Below, piece by piece: positions 1-13,200 of a stretch of DNA of 64,000 bases. The stretch lies in NCBI GenBank assembly GCA_022828595.1, contig JAKGHH010000003.1, forward strand, positions 57,835,759 through 57,899,758, read 5' to 3'. Numbering within the stretch: the first letter of the stretch is position 1; every line of letters starts with the position of its first letter. Made by a program: the position numbers and the translations under genes. The notes below the pieces were generated by a model that did no database searches, was not told where the DNA came from, and saw nothing but the letters and a program-made list of their open reading frames with translations. The DNA is from Nelumbo lutea. Lineage: Eukaryota > Streptophyta > Magnoliopsida > Proteales > Nelumbonaceae.

Positions 1-79
1 GGCAATAAGACATTAAAGTCAGGTGCATCAGCTATATATGAAATGGCCCCTTAGGGGCCTTTGAACAAGGTTTTTGTGC

Positions 80-166
80 ATGTCATCATCATCATCTAAG
101 CCTTGTCCCATCTGTATGGGGTCGGCTACTTGGCTACATGAATCCCGTTTTGCCATTCTGTTCTGT
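80..166 (-). mobile_element. RTE-type LINE 3' tail fragment
   Basis: The (TCA)n run followed by a motif like ctaagccttgtcccatc and gtcggctac...atgaatcc matches, in antisense, the 3' end of plant RTE LINEs, which end in TGA-rich microsatellites. The same tail appears near 51817 and 5891. It sits in the PRP39 intron upstream of the first visible exon; the rest of 1-349 shows only AT-rich intron. Confidence 0.6.
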
Positions 167-349
167 TTGTGTGCATATGTTCACATATAAATAGTCATGT
201 GTGCATGCAACATGCATATATACACAAAAGATACATGTACATGTATATTATATTATTATTTTTGATTGTTTGTTTGTGTTGGTTTCTATTTATATTATGT
301 TATATTATATTTCTATTATTTTATATTTATGGTGCCATCAATATTACAG

Positions 350-713
350 TTTTAAGGAGTTGGCTGGAAGTCGTCCTTTATCTGAATTAAGGACTGCTGA
401 GGAAGCTGCTGCCATGGCTGCTACAAATATGGAAGCTAGTGGGCAAGGAGTTGACAGCGAGGTTCATCCTGATGGCGTAGAACAATCTACTAAACCTGTA
501 AGTGCAGGATTATCAGAAGCAGAGGAGATGGAGAAGTATATCGCCATTAGGGAAGAGATGTATAAGAAAGCTAAAGAGTACGACTCTAAGATCATTGGTT
601 TTGAAACAGCTATCAGGAGGCCATACTTTCATGTACGACCCCTAAATGGTGCAGAGCTTGAAAATTGGCATAACTACCTGGATTTTATTGAACAACAGGA
701 TGACTTTAACAAG
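350..713 (+). CDS. PRP39: PRP39 exon (first in window)
   Basis: The exon follows the acceptor ...atattacag and ends at AAG before gtatgtg; it begins with the last base of a split codon. It encodes the [16 protein letters not shown] segment, an acidic Ala/Glu-rich linker, then a HAT repeat ([30 protein letters not shown]). The upstream ATG at 201 lies in the intron and is not the gene start. Confidence 0.93.
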
Positions 714-3700
714 GTATGTGAGTTCACTTCAGCACTAATGGAAAGTGCTTGCTCTCTTCATGGTTTGTAGCTTTTAGTCGTCTAGCTTGTTGTTTATTGA
801 CTTACAATTAAGTCATATTTGCTGCATTATATACTTTATTGGCAAAAGTGTTAGGTGAAGCAACTTTTAAAACGGGAATTTGAACTGAGGTTAAAGCATG
901 GGCCTACCATTTGGTTTCTTTAAGGCTAAGTACTTCAAACCCTCATTTGTCAGTCGACATTCTAGGTTCATGGTATGTGTTGTATGCTAAATATTATTCT
1001 TTTAAAATTCTAGTGTTATACATGCAGGTATCTTGTTTTCTGCCTAACCATCTATCTGTCAGGCAAGGAGGGTCCCTCCTTTCGTATTCGAGGGGCCTCC
1101 ATGTTCAGCCATCGGAGTATCCCTTTATGCATTTCTCTTCATTGCTCTGTTCCATTCATTTAATTCATGCAACCTTTGAATCAAGAGTTTTGATGTCATG
1201 AATACCATTTCAGGTTGTCAAGCTTTATGAAAGATGCTTAATTGCCTGTGCTAATTATTCCGAATATTGGATACGGTATGTTTTGTGCATGGAAGCCAGT
1301 GGAACTGTGGATCTTGCTAATAATGCACTAGCTCGTGCAACACAAGTCTTTGTCAAGGTATGGGTGCTTTTCTGCAATGTCAAATTGTTGCTGAAGTATC
1401 AAACAGCAAGACGCATAAGACAAAGATAAGAATCGTCAAACATTCATGAATTGCATGCTATACATGCCCAAAGTCTATGGAATTTAATGTGCCATAAACT
1501 ATGATGTACCAGACCTTGAAAATACCATGGTATCAATGCAGATGGAGGACAAAAAAGTATTAAGAAAAATCTAGATAAAAAAGCAGATGGTGTTTTATTA
1601 TGGTCATCAGTCAACAAAATCTAAGATAAAAACATTATGCATCCAAGTCTAAGATAGAAAGGTCGATCCTGTAAATAAAATATATCATGTACCAGTTTTA
1701 CTGTAGAGAAAACTTCCCAGAGTAGAATTGCTTACTTCCCAATTAAAATTGCGATAAAAAAATTTAAACTTAATCTTAATTCTCTGGGTTCCAAGATCTG
1801 CCAATAATTTGGCGGATTCCTTGGTTCATGAAGGGGTGGGTAGATAACAGCTGTGTTGAGGAGAATGTCCATTGTGTTAATACTGTTATATGTATAGGGT
1901 TCTTAATGGAATAGGGCCTTGTGAATAGTTGCTAGTGTTGCTTTCTGTAATTTATTTCTTACAGAATTATGAACACCGTGTACATAAGCACCATATTCTA
2001 TTTTTTCAATAAAATCTACATTGCTGATAAAAAAGATGACTGCAAAGAAGTACTACAGGCAAATTGATAAAAAAAAAAAAGTACTACAGGCAAAGCCATA
2101 GTTTTTTGTATTTCAATTGTTAGTCAGCATAAACTGATTCCGCTACCATTCAGGTCATATAGAAGTGCTATTTAGGAGTATGATACTTGGCACCTGTACA
2201 GGGCCTACAGGGCTAGCATACTGGTGTTGGATATGATTACCGGATACTGCATGGATATTTCCAGACATACTTTAACATTTTTAAAATATGTTTAACAAAT
2301 CATACTTTAAAAAAGCTCTGATATGTTAGGACCTTCGGAATAACCTTGGGGAAGTTTGGGGTTTCAAATTTGTAATTTGGATAATTTATATTGAACTGTA
2401 ATACTTAGTTTGTCTGGAGGTGTTGCCTCAACACCTGTCTAGGTTATATCATTTTTTCCTTTTAATGAAGTTTTATTTTTACTTTAAAAAATTTAATTAA
2501 AGGGCATAAGTCTTGAAAAAAAATGACAAATGACATCTAGCTTCAAAAGCCAACATAGCTGCATGATATAAACATATTACATGGGATACCCATACCCATA
2601 TCCATATTGAGTGTTGAGGATTTTAGGAAATGGAGAGTTGTATCCCTGTTTCCTGTATACATGTCTGTGCACATCTCTATTTGTGCATTGTAGGTTCAGG
2701 AACAAGGCCACTTGAAATATTTAGTTAAGTTGAGGTATTGCTGATGATTTTGTTTCCCTAGTCTGATAAGTTTTGGTGTGGGATTGGTTCCTTTGTGTTT
2801 TACTTCCCACCACTTTTTTTTTTACTGTGTGAAATGTTGTTGATGTCCTTGACAGAGGCAACCAGAGATACACCTTTTTGTTGCTAGATTTAAAGAGCAG
2901 AATGGTGATATTCCAGGAGCCCGTGCTGCATATCAACTAGTGCACTCTGGAATTTCACCTGGTCTCCTGGAAGCTGTTATTAAGCATGCAAATATGGAAC
3001 ACCGACTTGTAAGACAATTCAAACCTGTTATAGGTCCCAATCTTTATTATGTTATTATGGCTAGTTATCTAGTCTTTCTATTTGATCTTGCAGGGAAATT
3101 TACAAGATGCATTATCACTATATGAACAAGCCATTGCCACTGAAAAGGGAAAGGAGCAATCTCAAACATTGCCAATGCTGTTTGTTCAGTATTCACGGTT
3201 TTCATACTTGGTAGGTGTGGCAGCATTTGTCCATATGAAGTATGTAGCTTTTTTTCTCTTTCATCCATGGGATCTAGAGCTGTTGGATTAGCATTTTAGA
3301 AGAATTAGTTATAGCATTTTTTATTTGAGGTTCATTGACATGAGATTTTTATTTCGCTGAATATTGAAAGCATAGTGCATTCTATTATGGTTTGAATTGC
3401 TCAGTATATGTTGAATATTCTCTAATGCAAGTTCAATTTTAGGTTGCTGGGAATGCTGAAAAAGCAAAGGAAATTCTAGTTGAAGCCCTTGAGCATGTAC
3501 AACTGTCAAAACCGCTTTTGGAGGTTTAAACTCTTCATTGTTTTTGTGCAATTCTGTTTCATGTGTTGTTGATATTACTAAAGTCAATCACGTTTGTAGT
3601 TTACCATGGTATACTCTTCTCTGAGACATGCAGGCATTAATTCATCTAGAGGCAATACAGTCAGTCCCCAAGAATATTGATCATTTGGATTCATTAGTTG

Positions 3701-4232
3701 AGAAATATATTGTGCCCAGCCCTGATAATTCCAGTGTAATGAGTACTGCTGATAGAGAAGAGATATCAAGCATATACTTGGAGGTAATATCCTTTTTCTT
3801 TTGAAAATTTTTTGGGATAACCAAGAAGTAACTTAGCTTTTATTTTTGAACTGTTAGCTACTGTTTTATAATTTGCATGTGTTTTGATTTGTGACCAAGG
3901 GGCCACATTGATTACGGCTGAAGTGACTGAACTGAATAAGTTGTTGCCATAGTTTTCAAGGCGCCAAGGCGAGGAGGCTAGGCGACAGGGGGCACCTAGT
4001 TGCCTAGGCAATGGAATTTTTTATGTAAAAAGCATAGATCCTAGGGTAGTTCGCTAGGTACCATAACTATATTTCCTTAATAATTATTCATAAGAAAAAT
4101 ATAAAGTTCATATTAAAGTATAGAAAATCAACATATTCATGAGAAGAAAAAGAAGGAAAACAAAATTCAAAAAATAGGGGCTGAACCCTTATTTTTGTTA
4201 TAGGAAAAGAAGAGAAGAAAAAATGTTGTTGT

Positions 4233-4267
<35 letters not shown>

Positions 4268-7200
4268 ATCTCAAAACATAAAGAAAATAATAAAAAGAAA
4301 ATACGAGTTGATTAAACCCTAACAAATAAGAAAATAATAAAAAGAATTTAGTATATAAACACACAAAATGATTATTTTAGTTTAATAATGTCTATTTTAT
4401 AATTATAATATCAAAAAGTAAAGAACAAAAAAGTATTTTATAATAGAAAGTAAAAAACTGCTTGGCGATTAGGCGAGGCGAGCTTCAAAAGGCACCTTGT
4501 TGCTAATGATTTAAAAGGTGTGCCTAAGGCGCACAAGCGAGGTTCATTTTGGGGTATGCGCCTCGCGTAGGTCCTAGGTGCACTCCTTTCAAAAGGCGCA
4601 TGCCTAGTGCACCTAGGTGTGCGTTTGATGCGCCTCAGCCTCAGCCTCAGCCTCAGCCTAGGTGTGTGCCTTTTCAAAATTTTGCGCTTTTTGCTTTTTC
4701 TGATTTTAACGGCTAGGCCGGGGGCTCCACCCCTGGACCCTTGACCATGCCTCTCAAGGCAAGCCAGAACAAGTCTATGTTAGGGTCTGAAATTCGCTTG
4801 CTTCGCTCGCTCACTGAAGCTCCGAGAACCCCCAATTTGCTAATGTTGTTCATTCATTCATTGCAATAAAATATCTTCTTAAAAGGCACTTAAGGTTATA
4901 AAATCATTATTTTTATGTGAGATAAGAATTTCAGGCATTCATAAAAAAATAAGAAACTTAGACTCTAACATAGCCTTATTCGGGCTTGCCTCGAGGGGCA
5001 TGGTACAAAGGTGACTCAGAATCAAGAATGCAATATGTTTTACATCACATTAGCTACTTGAAGCAATGCAATTAAGAAAAAAAGAGATTGTGGGTTTTAC
5101 ATGCTTGAAAATGCTTTATATGTTTGCTTTTATTTTAAGTTTTCATTTGAATACACTTTACATGTTATGTTTTTTTTTTTTTGATAATTGCACTTTACAT
5201 GTTATGTTTATGTATTTCAATTTTAGATAATAGGTATTTAAAAATTTATTTTAAAATTTAAGTTTATATTTTTTATTAACGTTATGTTTAATGTTTTTTT
5301 TTATTTTTTTGAATTTTCTGACTTTTTTATTTTTTAGCTTTTTTTTTTTTTTGTAATTTTGTGCCTTGCTTAAAAAGGCATGCGCCTCGTCTTGCGCCTT
5401 GTGCCTCAGGCGCAAATTGGCCCTTGCGCTTTTAAAGCACTGCTTGTCGCCTAGGCGCCCGTCTAGGCGTCGCCCTAACAACTATTGCTATTGCTTTGTA
5501 TTTCAGAGAATAAGTTATTAAGTAGGTCATTTATAAAAAAAAAGTTATTAAGTAGGTGTGAGCTTTCTAATCACTGAATGGTTTGTTGGGTTGATTGTTT
5601 TACCTAGCTGCTGGAACTTTGTCAACTAGAAGACAAAGCAACAAGTCATTCGGTTTGATTTGCATGATTTTTTTTATTGCATGATTTGTTTCTTATGGTC
5701 TGAACGAAAATCATGTTAAGTATTAAGTTTTTCGTGTTATGAAGTGTGAACATTTTGCAAGGATGTTCCAAATGCATTTTTGTGGTAGAAGGTTTTATTT
5801 TTTTCTTTGTCCAAATTTTTAATACAGGTTTTATCTGTACTTTGTTGGAGTTAATGCTCTTGAGAGAGTACAATGGCGGGATAGGATTCTTGTAGCTGAT
5901 CCCAAATAGTTGGGATTAAACCTGAGTCAAGTTTTATCTGTCCTTGGTTGGAGTATTGTGATGGAAGTTTGATACAAGTGAAATTATGGAGCTTAATTAC
6001 AAATTTGAGAGTGTACTTGCTGCTAACAGGCTTTAGACTCATTATCTGAATGCTATCCATCAGCAAGACTGGCAGAGCAACCTGGGCTGTGATCCCACTA
6101 GCAATTTTTTGGGTGATATGGTCTGAAAGGAACTCTCAAACTTTTGATCAGAAAAAGAGTTTGCAAGAAACTGTCATTAACTTGTCTTTTGGTTTGATTG
6201 GGGACTGGCTCTCAGCAAAATGTTTAATTAGTAGAGGGCACAATCATACCTTTTTTTTGTCAATAGACTTTTTGGTCATACTGCCCTGGAGATAGTTGTA
6301 TAAAATCTTTATGCACATGGGTGTCATGGTGTTGACATCTAGTACAATACCTTTTTCAAAATAAAAGGTCATCTCATGGGCCTGGTTGCTTGGTAGTCGT
6401 TAGAAATTACCAAAATGTTCTTACTGCAACTATTGTTATGAGTTACCTGTAGTGGTTTTTGTTCCTAAATTGTAAGCGAGTTAAAAATTTGAAAGAAAGC
6501 TATTCTATTGGAGTTGTCTTGTGATTATGGGAATATCATTACTCTTTCCCTTTGTTGGAAATAAATCCAGCTTCCTACCCGTTTTGCAGTTTTTGGATCT
6601 CTTTGAAAATGCATCCTTGATCAAGAAGGCTGACGATCGGCATGCCAAGCTATTTTTACGCCATAGAAACACTTCAGAATTGCGAAAACGACATGCTGAG
6701 GATTTTCTATCTTCGGACAAGGTAAAGCTGAACAAGTCTTACACAAATTCTCCCTTATCAGCACAATCGTTGATGGGTGCATATCCAAGCACTCAGAACC
6801 AGTGGACTGCTGGATATGGGTTACAACCTCAAGCTTGGCCACAGGCACAGGGGCAGCAGTGGAACTCCAGCTATGGTCAACAGGTAGTTATCCTTCAATA
6901 TGATCTCAGATGCATTTTTTATTAATAACAAGTCAAATTTTATTGATTAATATAAACAATATGTACACAGTTAGAGCATCAAGGGATAATACTTATCCCA
7001 AGCATTCATGGGGGATTATACAATTGGCTCCTTTGGAACCTTCCCCTAAAACATTTGGACTCCATATGCCCCTTGCCTAGCTAGTGCATCTGCCATACTA
7101 TTTGCACACCTAGGCACCCATTGAAATGTAATCACCAACTCTTCAGCCAACTTTCTAACTTCTCTTAAAATATATCTGAATGACCATGTTCCTTAGTTGT

Positions 7201-10200
7201 TTTTCAACCAGTTCACAACCACTTTAGAGTCTCTCTCCACTACAATATTCCAATATTGAGAGTTTTTTTTTTTTCTTGATAGGAAACAGAAGTAAGTGTG
7301 TGTGTGTGTGTTAATTTTCTGAGTTCTGCTCTTTTTGGGTAGAGGCATGGTTTTTTGGAGTTCTGAGTGGGGACAGCTACAACTTTTAATTATATACAAT
7401 TGGGCTGGAAAATGGACTCAGTTCCATTTCCACTCATTTTAAAAAACAGCTCTATTTATGATGGTAGCTTCTCATTTTGTTATGTTGTAGTTTATTCTGT
7501 GTCCATCAAACATTATGCCACGTGTATCTTTATAATTTCAGGCTGGGTATGCTGGCTATGGTGGTTATGTAAGTAGCTATGCTCATCAGCAGACGCCAAC
7601 TTCAGCTCCACAGACTGCTGCTTATGGTACTTATCCTCAGACATATCCTGCCCAGGTACTGTGTTAAATAAATGTGGAACTCTCAAATATGAAGTTTCTG
7701 TTAAAGATTACCTCTTTTTGCTAAAGAGCACCCTTTGCTATTAAAGGATGGGATAGTCATTTCTTTACAATTTGTTTTGTTTTGTTTTGTTTTTTTTTTT
7801 AATTTTCTAAGACTGCCTGCTGGAATGCATTACAATTTCCTTTCTTGAGTAATTTTTTTTTTAAATGTTAGTGAAGTTGGGATGTAGCCTAAGCAATGCC
7901 TAGGCCATTGCATGGACTTGTTTCATGCCTCTAGCTCAGAATAAATAGATGGCTTTCTGTTAAAGATTACCTATTTTTGCTAAAGAGCACCCTTTGCTAT
8001 TAAAAGATGGGATAGTCATTTCTTTACAAATCGTTTTGTTTTGTTTTTTTTTAATTTTCTAAAACTCCCTGCTGGAATGCATTAAAATTTCCTTTCTTGA
8101 GTTTTTTTTTTTTTTTTAAATCTTAGTGAAGTCGGGATGTAGCCTAAGCAATGCCTAGGCCATTGCATAAGACTTGTTTCATGCCTCTAGCTCATAGAAT
8201 AAATAGATGGCTTTGTGCTGAATGTAGTCAACCAAGGATTATTATGCAACACCCAGCAACAAAATCATAAGTTTTCAACATGTTTGCTTGCATGTTTTAC
8301 TTTTTCTTTTTTTAGCAAGGTTTTAATAGGCTAAAGGCCAAGACAGGGCTGCTGGACTTGTTAGGTGAGGCTTAGGACGTAAGGTGTTAAAAAAACTCAA
8401 AAGCTCTGATTTTAATTTATAAGCAATAAAGTGCATTCAAAAATATTTATCTAAGTTCCAAATGTAATAGGAAAATGTTAAGCAAGGAGGTGGATGTAGC
8501 ATTTGCCACCACCCCAACATGAGATATGCAGGCTACCTTTGTTGCCATCATACCCAAAAAAAGTTGCAGATTCCCACCTATTGGACTTTAGGCCTATCAG
8601 TTTAGTGGCAGAACTTCACAAAATCATGGCTAAGGTGCCTGATCTCATACCATTTTTCCATATTAGTGAATGTAAGGCAAAGGATTTCTCTCAGCTAGAA
8701 GTGGCCTATGGCAGGATGAACCACCCCCTATCTCCCTTTTTATCCACCCTAGCAATAGATGTCCTTAGCTGCTAGATCTCTAGTGTTGTTTCAAGGAGTA
8801 TTATTAGAGGATTCAAGGTGGGGTGTGGTGAGAGTGTGGTCTGCTGCTTACAATTCATAGATGGTATCATAATCTTCTGCAAGGATGAGAGTGAACCTAG
8901 GAAAAAGGCTTATTAGTGGGGATCAAATTTGATAGGGATGAGGAAATGAGATTTGCCAAAGTTCATGGTTACTCAACCTCTTTGTGGCCATTGAACCACT
9001 GAACCTCTTCTTAATGGGGATCAAAAAAGGCTCGTCTCTTGGAGAAAGAATTACATTATCTTGGGAGAGAAACACTCTCATTAAGCCCACCCTTGGAGAA
9101 TCACTCTTATTACTTCAACTCATGTCCTTTTTAGTCTGTCACTTGCTCTTTTTGCTCCCTCAACTTACAATAGATAACTTCTTATAAACATTGTATATGG
9201 TCTTCTTTGTACATCACCAAACCATCTTAGTCCACTCCTAGGTTCCTTGAAATGACTTTGTTGCTAACCCTGTCCTTTCTAGTTATTCCATTCATGCATC
9301 TCAATGTTCACATTTCTACAACGTTCATTTTTTGGGCATGTCTTGACTCCCCAATACTTCGCTTCATACAGAAATGCTTGCCTAGCAACTGTTTTATTAG
9401 TGATTTGTCGTGCCTTAGGCACACAGGCGAGGTGCATTTCAGGATAGGCGCCTTGCCTAGGTCGTAGGCACAACCCTTTCAACCTCGAGGGACGTGGTAC
9501 AAAGGCGGCTCGTAGAATCAGGAATGTAATATGTTTTACATCACATTAGTTACTTGAAGTAATGCAATTGAGAAAAAAAGAGGGTGTGGGTTTTATATGC
9601 TTGAAAATGTTTTATATATTTGATTTGATTTTTAAATTCTCATTTGAATATTCTTTACATGTTATATTTATGTATTTTAATGTTAGATAATAGGTTTCTT
9701 AAAACATTTATTTTAAAATTAAAGTTTATATTTTTATTAATATTATGTTTAATAATTTTTTGATTTTTTTGCATTTTTTGAAAAATTTGGCCTTTTTTTT
9801 TAATTTTTACGCCTTGCTTAAAAAGGCGAGCACCTCGCCTTGTGCCTCAATTGCAAATTGACCCTTGCGCCTTTTTTGCGCCTTGCGCTTTTGAAATAGT
9901 GTTTTCTAGAATATTTCTTTTAGCCTAAGTGGTAATTGCTTATCATATAAGTCCAACCTTGCAAATCTTTGTATTTAGTTCCACTCTTCCTTTAAAATTC
10001 CAGCTTTAATAGCTAAGAGATTGGTGAAGTTGATGAGAGATTTCCTATAGGAGCCGGGTGAAATAAGGAATTTCCACCTTATCAAATGGGAGGTAGATTG
10101 TGGATTGAAAAAGGGTGGGTGCTTAGGCATGGGAAAATCATTAAAAGAAACTCCTAATTGTTAGGGAAAGGTTTGTGGAGATTCCTAATTGATGTCAGTA

Positions 10201-13200
10201 AACTATGACAAACTATTATCAAAAGCATCTATGGGATGACACCAAACATGTGAGAAGCAAAGGAGGCTTTGAGCATGGTTTCAAATGCCACGACATTTCG
10301 CTAATGTTGCCCAACATATTTTGATGTTGAGGCTCACCGACATGAAAATGGATGGTAGTATAAAGTTTACATTATTTCGGTCGATATTTCCTATATTTCG
10401 GAAATGTCGACCAAATTGGTCCAAATAACAAAAAAAAAAAAAAGACAGTTTTTCCTATTATGTCGACATGATGTCGACTAATGTACATTTTGATGAATGA
10501 TAATAAATTTATTAATTCAGAAGCAGATTTAGAGTGAGTTCATACAACATCCTAGGGAGAGGTGCGAGCTGCAGCCCCTCGACTAATGTACATTAATAAT
10601 ATAATATATTAGTATGTTATATTAATATAGTACAGTATATTAATATAAATTATTCCATTAAAATTTCTATTTAATATTTCAAATAAAATATTTACAAAAA
10701 AGAATTAACAAAAAATAAAAACAAAAGAATAAATTAATTACTTTATAATATAAAACATAAAATATTTTTGAAGTAATAACATATTAACTAGTTAGTATTT
10801 TTAAAATATTTATTAAAATCAGAAAATGTTTATTAAATTTTATAATAAACCATATTCTAAATTTAATATAAAAATCAGAATATGTTTATTATATTTTATA
10901 CTAAATCATAATTTATTATAAATTTAGTATTAAAAATCATAATAAATTCATTAAGTTTTATAAGAAATCAGAATTTATCATAATCTTAATACTACAAAAA
11001 GGAGAATCAGTTTATTAAATTTGTAATGAAACATAATGTATTATAACTTTAATATTTAAAAAATCAGAATAAATATATTTCTATTTATTAGTGTGAAATA
11101 AATATATTAGAATTTATAATAAATCAGAACTAAAAACAAGAAAAGAATATATCAGATAATCTTGTAAAAACATCAAAATGCATAATAAATCAGTACTCGT
11201 CATTTACTAATTTGTTATTGATCTTAGTTTCTTAGCTTTATATAATGATTGGGAATAAGATAACAGTCTAGAAATATGTATTAATGCTTCTTTTATCATT
11301 TTACAAAATATCATTGCATATTTCCACATATTTCATAATATTTCCACAATGTCTCTAATTTTTACAATATTTCCCCTCACCATTTCCGACATATGTCCTA
11401 TATTTTGGTAAGCGACATTTACATCGACATCGACATCGACATCGACATTTTAAACCTTGGCTCTAAGGATATCCTTCCCTTAGAAACAATATTTGACCCA
11501 TATTATTCCTTTTTTGGAGAGAAGGTAAAGTATAAATACATTAATATCAACAGAATCAACAGAAAGTACAGTACTCAGGGGCCCTAAAAACCTGTCCCCT
11601 CTAACATTGACCCCCTACCCTGCTTTACAAAAAGATTGTCATGTACAAAAAGGACTCAAAGCCTACACCTTAAACAACCTAATACAATGCAACCATGGAA
11701 ACATCTTTCCCAAAATTTTCTGATAAATAGCATCAGCAGAACTAGACTTGTTTTTGAAGACCCTAGCATTCCTCTACTGCCAAAGACACCAAAACACCAC
11801 CGCTGGAGTTATATTCCAGATCAGCTTTTGGGAGGACTTACGAAGGGAGGATACTAACTTCAAAGAAAGATTTCCTAATATTTACTTATTCTCAATAACG
11901 TGTGTTTGGACCCCTCTGAACCAAATAAATGCATTTAGACTCCCCAACATAAGGGCCTTTTTTTCATGGGCCTCCTTGTTTAAGTTTCTGTGCCTTTCTT
12001 CACTCCCTCCTGTTTTTTTCTTCTAAGGAGGCTTTGTGTAGATCTATTCCACCCAAAGAAGGACTGTAGGAGCCTTATTGGGAACTGGCTCATGGGAAGA
12101 TCAAACTGGTTTCTCCAAATTGGTGTGTTCTCTATGAATCCAATGGAGAGAGAGTTATCTTTTACTAATCTCCTATCCTTTTACTATAGATGGAATTGCT
12201 TATTCTCTTTGTTTGGGTGCATGTGGAATCTGCCAATGAAGGTGAAGATACTTTTTGTCCTTATATTTCTGCTTGGCCTAATAAAAGTGGAAGATTTATG
12301 TGGAGATGTGTGAGAACAGCATGGATCTCTACCATTTGGGAAGAGAGGAATTCTAGAATATTCTTAGGGAAGGAGAGAAGAAAAGAAGCGGTGAGAGAAT
12401 GTGTATTGACCAAAGTGATACACTGGATTAGAACTATGGACTTATTTTCCCAATTCTCTTTTGATTATATATCGAGAAATTGGGTGCTCATGGCAAGAAA
12501 TGCTTCTAGAAAGGAGAGAGTGAAACCGATGTAGATGGCTCCTCTTGAAGGATACTTGAAGTTTAAATTTTGATGGGAGTAGCAAAGGCAACCCATGAAC
12601 CTCTGGTATAGGAGGGGTGGTGAGAGATAAAGGACATATTATTTGCTTTGTTCTCAAGTCCATTAGGAGTGGGTAATTCTATTAGAGCTGAATTGCTTGC
12701 TGCATTACAAGGATTGCATATTGTAGTGATTTAAAAGGCACACCTAGGTGCACAAGTTAGGTGCATTTTAGGGTAGGCACCTCGCCCAGGTCCTAGGCGC
12801 AACACTTTTAAAAGGTGCACCAGGCATGCGCCTTGGCCCAGGCGTGCGCCTTTTGAAAATTGTATTTTTTTTTGCTTTTTTTTTGAACCTAGCCGCTGGG
12901 CTGGGTGCTCCGCCCTTGGAACCTCGACCATGCCTCTCGAGGAAAGCCCGAACATGGACTTGCTTGGGCTTGCCTTGAGGGGCATGGCACAAAGGCGACT
13001 CATAGAATCAAGAATGTAATATGTTTTACATCACATTAGCTACTTGAAGTAATGCAATTGAGGAAAAAAAGAGTGGGCTTTACATGCTTGGAAGTGTTTT
13101 ATATGTTTGATTTTATTTTTAAGTTTTCATTTGAATATGCTTTATGTGTTATGTTTATGTATTTTAATTTTAGATAATAGGTTTTTTAAACCATTAATTT

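Noticed and set aside
201..349. ATG at 201 opening a frame into the first PRP39 exon
   Set aside because: The stretch before 350 is hydrophobic AT-rich intron ending in a good acceptor; conserved PRP39 sequence begins only after it, and the N-terminal HAT repeats must lie further upstream.
4438..5481. Arg- or Lys-rich minus-strand frames
   Set aside because: They arise from GCCTAGGCG and poly-T stretches of the hAT-like elements, not from protein coding.
11420..11450. CATCGA repeats as a possible CRISPR-like array
   Set aside because: It is a simple six-base microsatellite without spacers at the end of a Mutator-like element.
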